Assembly (NCBI GenBank): GCA_037131575.1
Contig: JBAXQV010000184.1
Span: 1-5,939, forward strand
Direction of reading: 5' to 3'
Length of the DNA stretch: 5,939 nucleotides
Source of the DNA: VFMC01 sp037131575
GTDB lineage: Bacteria > Actinomycetota > Acidimicrobiia > Acidimicrobiales > Ilumatobacteraceae
The translations under genes and the position numbers were made by a program. Positions 4,568 through 5,939 of the stretch are shown piece by piece (position 1 is the first letter of the stretch; each line of letters opens with the position of its first letter). Under the pieces are notes generated by a model. The model made no database searches, was not told the DNA's origin, and was given only the letters and a program-made list of their open reading frames with translations.

Positions 4568-5939
4568 CTACTTCGTGACCCAGGGGTGCAAGATCTCCAT
4601 GAGGTAGTACACGGCCGGCAAGGTGATGAGGAACCCGTCGAACCGGTCGAGCACACCGCCGTGGCCCTTCACCAAGGTGCCGAAATCCTTCACGTCGAGG
4701 TTGCGCTTGAACATGCTCTCGACCAGATCGCCGATGGGCGCCATGATCGACACGACGATGCCCAAGATGATGAGATCGCCGGTGCTGTTCCACGATGTGC
4801 TCTTGTCGGACACACCAACCACCACCATGGCCAGCAGGGTCATCACTGCGCCACCGAGCAAGCCCTCGACCGTTTTGTTGGGGCTGATCCACGCGCGCAG
4901 CGGAGTGCGCCCCGCCGCCGAGCCGATGAACAAAGCGCCCACATCGTTGGCCACAACCGCCAGCGCGATGAGGAATAGCGTGTCGGTACCCACATGTTTG
5001 GTGGGCCCCGCTGCGGTGAGCAGCGACACCGTGGACGCGTGCAGGATGAGCGCGGCATAGGCGCCGGTGAAACCAATCCAGATGAGCCCGAGCGATGTGA
5101 CCGCCATATTGGGCAGTGGGCTCGCCTCGAGGCTCGACGCCGAAATGAAGGTGAGACACCCCGCCACGAAGGCCACCAGCATCACCACGGGTAGCGCCCG
5201 CTCGCCAACCCAGTAGGCGGCCAGCGGGAACCCCACCGCGGCGGCGATACCCACCACGGTGGCGGGGCGATAGCCCTTCTCGGTGACCTTGCCGAAGAAC
5301 TCGACGGCGGCGAGACCGATGACGGCCACCACCATCACCATGGCGGCAACGGGGCCCACGAGCAACAATGCGATGAACACCGCGACGAGGCCCAGACCCA
5401 TGGCGACGGCCACGGGCATGTTGCGACCACCGGTGCCGGGGGTCGCAGCGCCGGGTTTGCCGGCGGGGCGGGCGCCGCGCACCGGTTCGTTGCGGCCGCG
5501 GCCGCGGCCGGTGGGCATGGGACGCGCCGCACGATCGTCGGTTGGGTCGGTGCCGATGGTGATGCGGCCCGGGCCACGCCGGGGTTCACCCGCGCCCTCG
5601 TCGAGATCGTCGGCGTAGATGTCGCCCGGGGTGCGCTCGACCTGCCCGGTGGTGCGCGCCGGCACGTCGAACTCATCGACGGGTTCGGGGTCGTCGCTCC
5701 ACACCGGCGCGGTGCCCGAGAACGATGACCACACATCGAGATCGTCGGTGTGATCGGGCGCGGCCCCGCCCCCGAGGGTGGTAGGAACTTGCCCGGTGGG
5801 CGGGTCGGTCCACGGGGGCAGTTGGCCCGTATCGCCTGCGTCAAACGTCAGCCGCCCGGTGGCCTCATGCTGATCGGTCGGTTCATCGCCGAACAGCGGC
5901 GGGCCGAAATCGTCGTCTTGCCCCTCGTTGCGGCGGCGC
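4568..5939 (-). CDS. cdsA: CDP-diacylglycerol synthase (phosphatidate cytidylyltransferase), 5' end cut
   Basis: Integral membrane enzyme that makes CDP-diacylglycerol from phosphatidic acid and CTP, the precursor of all bacterial phospholipids. The visible 456 residues end with the family signature: SPNKTVEGLLGG, then KRNLDVKDFGTLVKGHGG and LDRFDGFL (about 4715-4615), in a C-terminal half with several membrane helices. The first membrane helix begins near 5420 (MPVAVAMGLGLVAVF). Before it lie about 173 hydrophilic residues rich in Pro, Gly, Asp and Thr, including PPWTDPPTGQVP and an Arg/Gly stretch (TGRGRGRNEPVRG) just ahead of the membrane. The frame is open to the right edge without a stop or ATG, so the true start is outside the window; the GTG at 5734 is internal. 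ANDVGALFIGSAAGR stands where many CdsA proteins have an AYF/GR motif. It is probably an early gene of the cdsA-dxr-rip1-ispG operon. Confidence 0.93.
   Translation of the reverse strand, partial: RRRNEGQDDDFGPPLFGDEPTDQHEATGRLTFDAGDTGQLPPWTDPPTGQVPTTLGGGAAPDHTDDLDVWSSFSGTAPVWSDDPEPVDEFDVPARTTGQVERTPGDIYADDLDEGAGEPRRGPGRITIGTDPTDDRAARPMPTGRGRGRNEPVRGARPAGKPGAATPGTGGRNMPVAVAMGLGLVAVFIALLLVGPVAAMVMVVAVIGLAAVEFFGKVTEKGYRPATVVGIAAAVGFPLAAYWVGERALPVVMLVAFVAGCLTFISASSLEASPLPNMAVTSLGLIWIGFTGAYAALILHASTVSLLTAAGPTKHVGTDTLFLIALAVVANDVGALFIGSAAGRTPLRAWISPNKTVEGLLGGAVMTLLAMVVVGVSDKSTSWNSTGDLIILGIVVSIMAPIGDLVESMFKRNLDVKDFGTLVKGHGGVLDRFDGFLITLPAVYYLMEILHPWVTK
5492..5509. repeat. Three tandem GCGGCC hexamers in cdsA
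   Basis: GCGGCC is repeated three times without interruption and encodes the GRGRGR stretch of the CdsA N-terminal tail. Short repeats like this can vary in copy number by whole codons without breaking the frame. Only three copies are present. Confidence 0.6.

Noticed and set aside
4558..4656. N-terminal extension of dxr to 4656
   Set aside because: The 33 extra residues are Ser/Cys/Thr-rich, overlap the cdsA 3' end, and precede a normal dxr N-terminus at 4557.
5732..5734. GTG at 5734 as the start of cdsA
   Set aside because: The frame stays open with the same Asp/Pro/Gly/Thr-rich character to the window edge, so the GTG is most simply an internal valine codon.

Overview
This window is GC-rich (roughly 60-65% by eye), almost fully coding, and looks like the chromosome of an actinobacterium. 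The gene order cdsA-dxr-rip1-ispG on one strand resembles the dxr-rip1-gcpE block of mycobacteria and other Actinobacteria. The long disordered N-terminal tail on CdsA, with short Trp/Pro-containing motifs, reminds me of Acidimicrobiia (Ilumatobacter-like aquatic lineages). That finer placement is from memory and is not proven here.

Layout from left to right: (1) 1-311, plus strand: the 3' end of a type I mannose-6-phosphate isomerase gene (manA), cut by the window edge. (2) 292-840, minus strand: a complete small Uma2-family (PD-(D/E)XK nuclease-like) gene whose 3' end overlaps manA tail to tail by 20 bp. (3) 882-2111, minus: ispG (gcpE), the seventh step of the MEP isoprenoid pathway. (4) 2140-3405, minus: a site-2 intramembrane metalloprotease of the Rip1/RseP type with one PDZ domain. 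(5) 3409-4557, minus: dxr (ispC), the first committed MEP step. (6) 4568 to the right edge, minus: cdsA, CDP-diacylglycerol synthase, whose start lies beyond the window.

The minus-strand genes read right to left as cdsA > dxr > rip1 > ispG > uma2, with gaps of 10, 3, 28 and 41 bp, so they probably form one operon. The first four genes share a membrane and lipid theme: CDP-DAG for phospholipids, two MEP enzymes for isoprenoids (quinones, polyprenyl carriers), and an envelope-stress or regulated-proteolysis protease. The Uma2 gene is the odd member and may be an accessory gene attached to the 3' end of the operon.

I see no tRNA, rRNA, CRISPR array, insertion sequence, att site or convincing promoter. 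No stretch over 300 bp lacks a gene. I did not find an evidently new multi-gene system. The points most worth a second look are the Uma2 gene and the inverted repeat over its start, the long CdsA N-terminal tail, and the clade-specific features of IspG.
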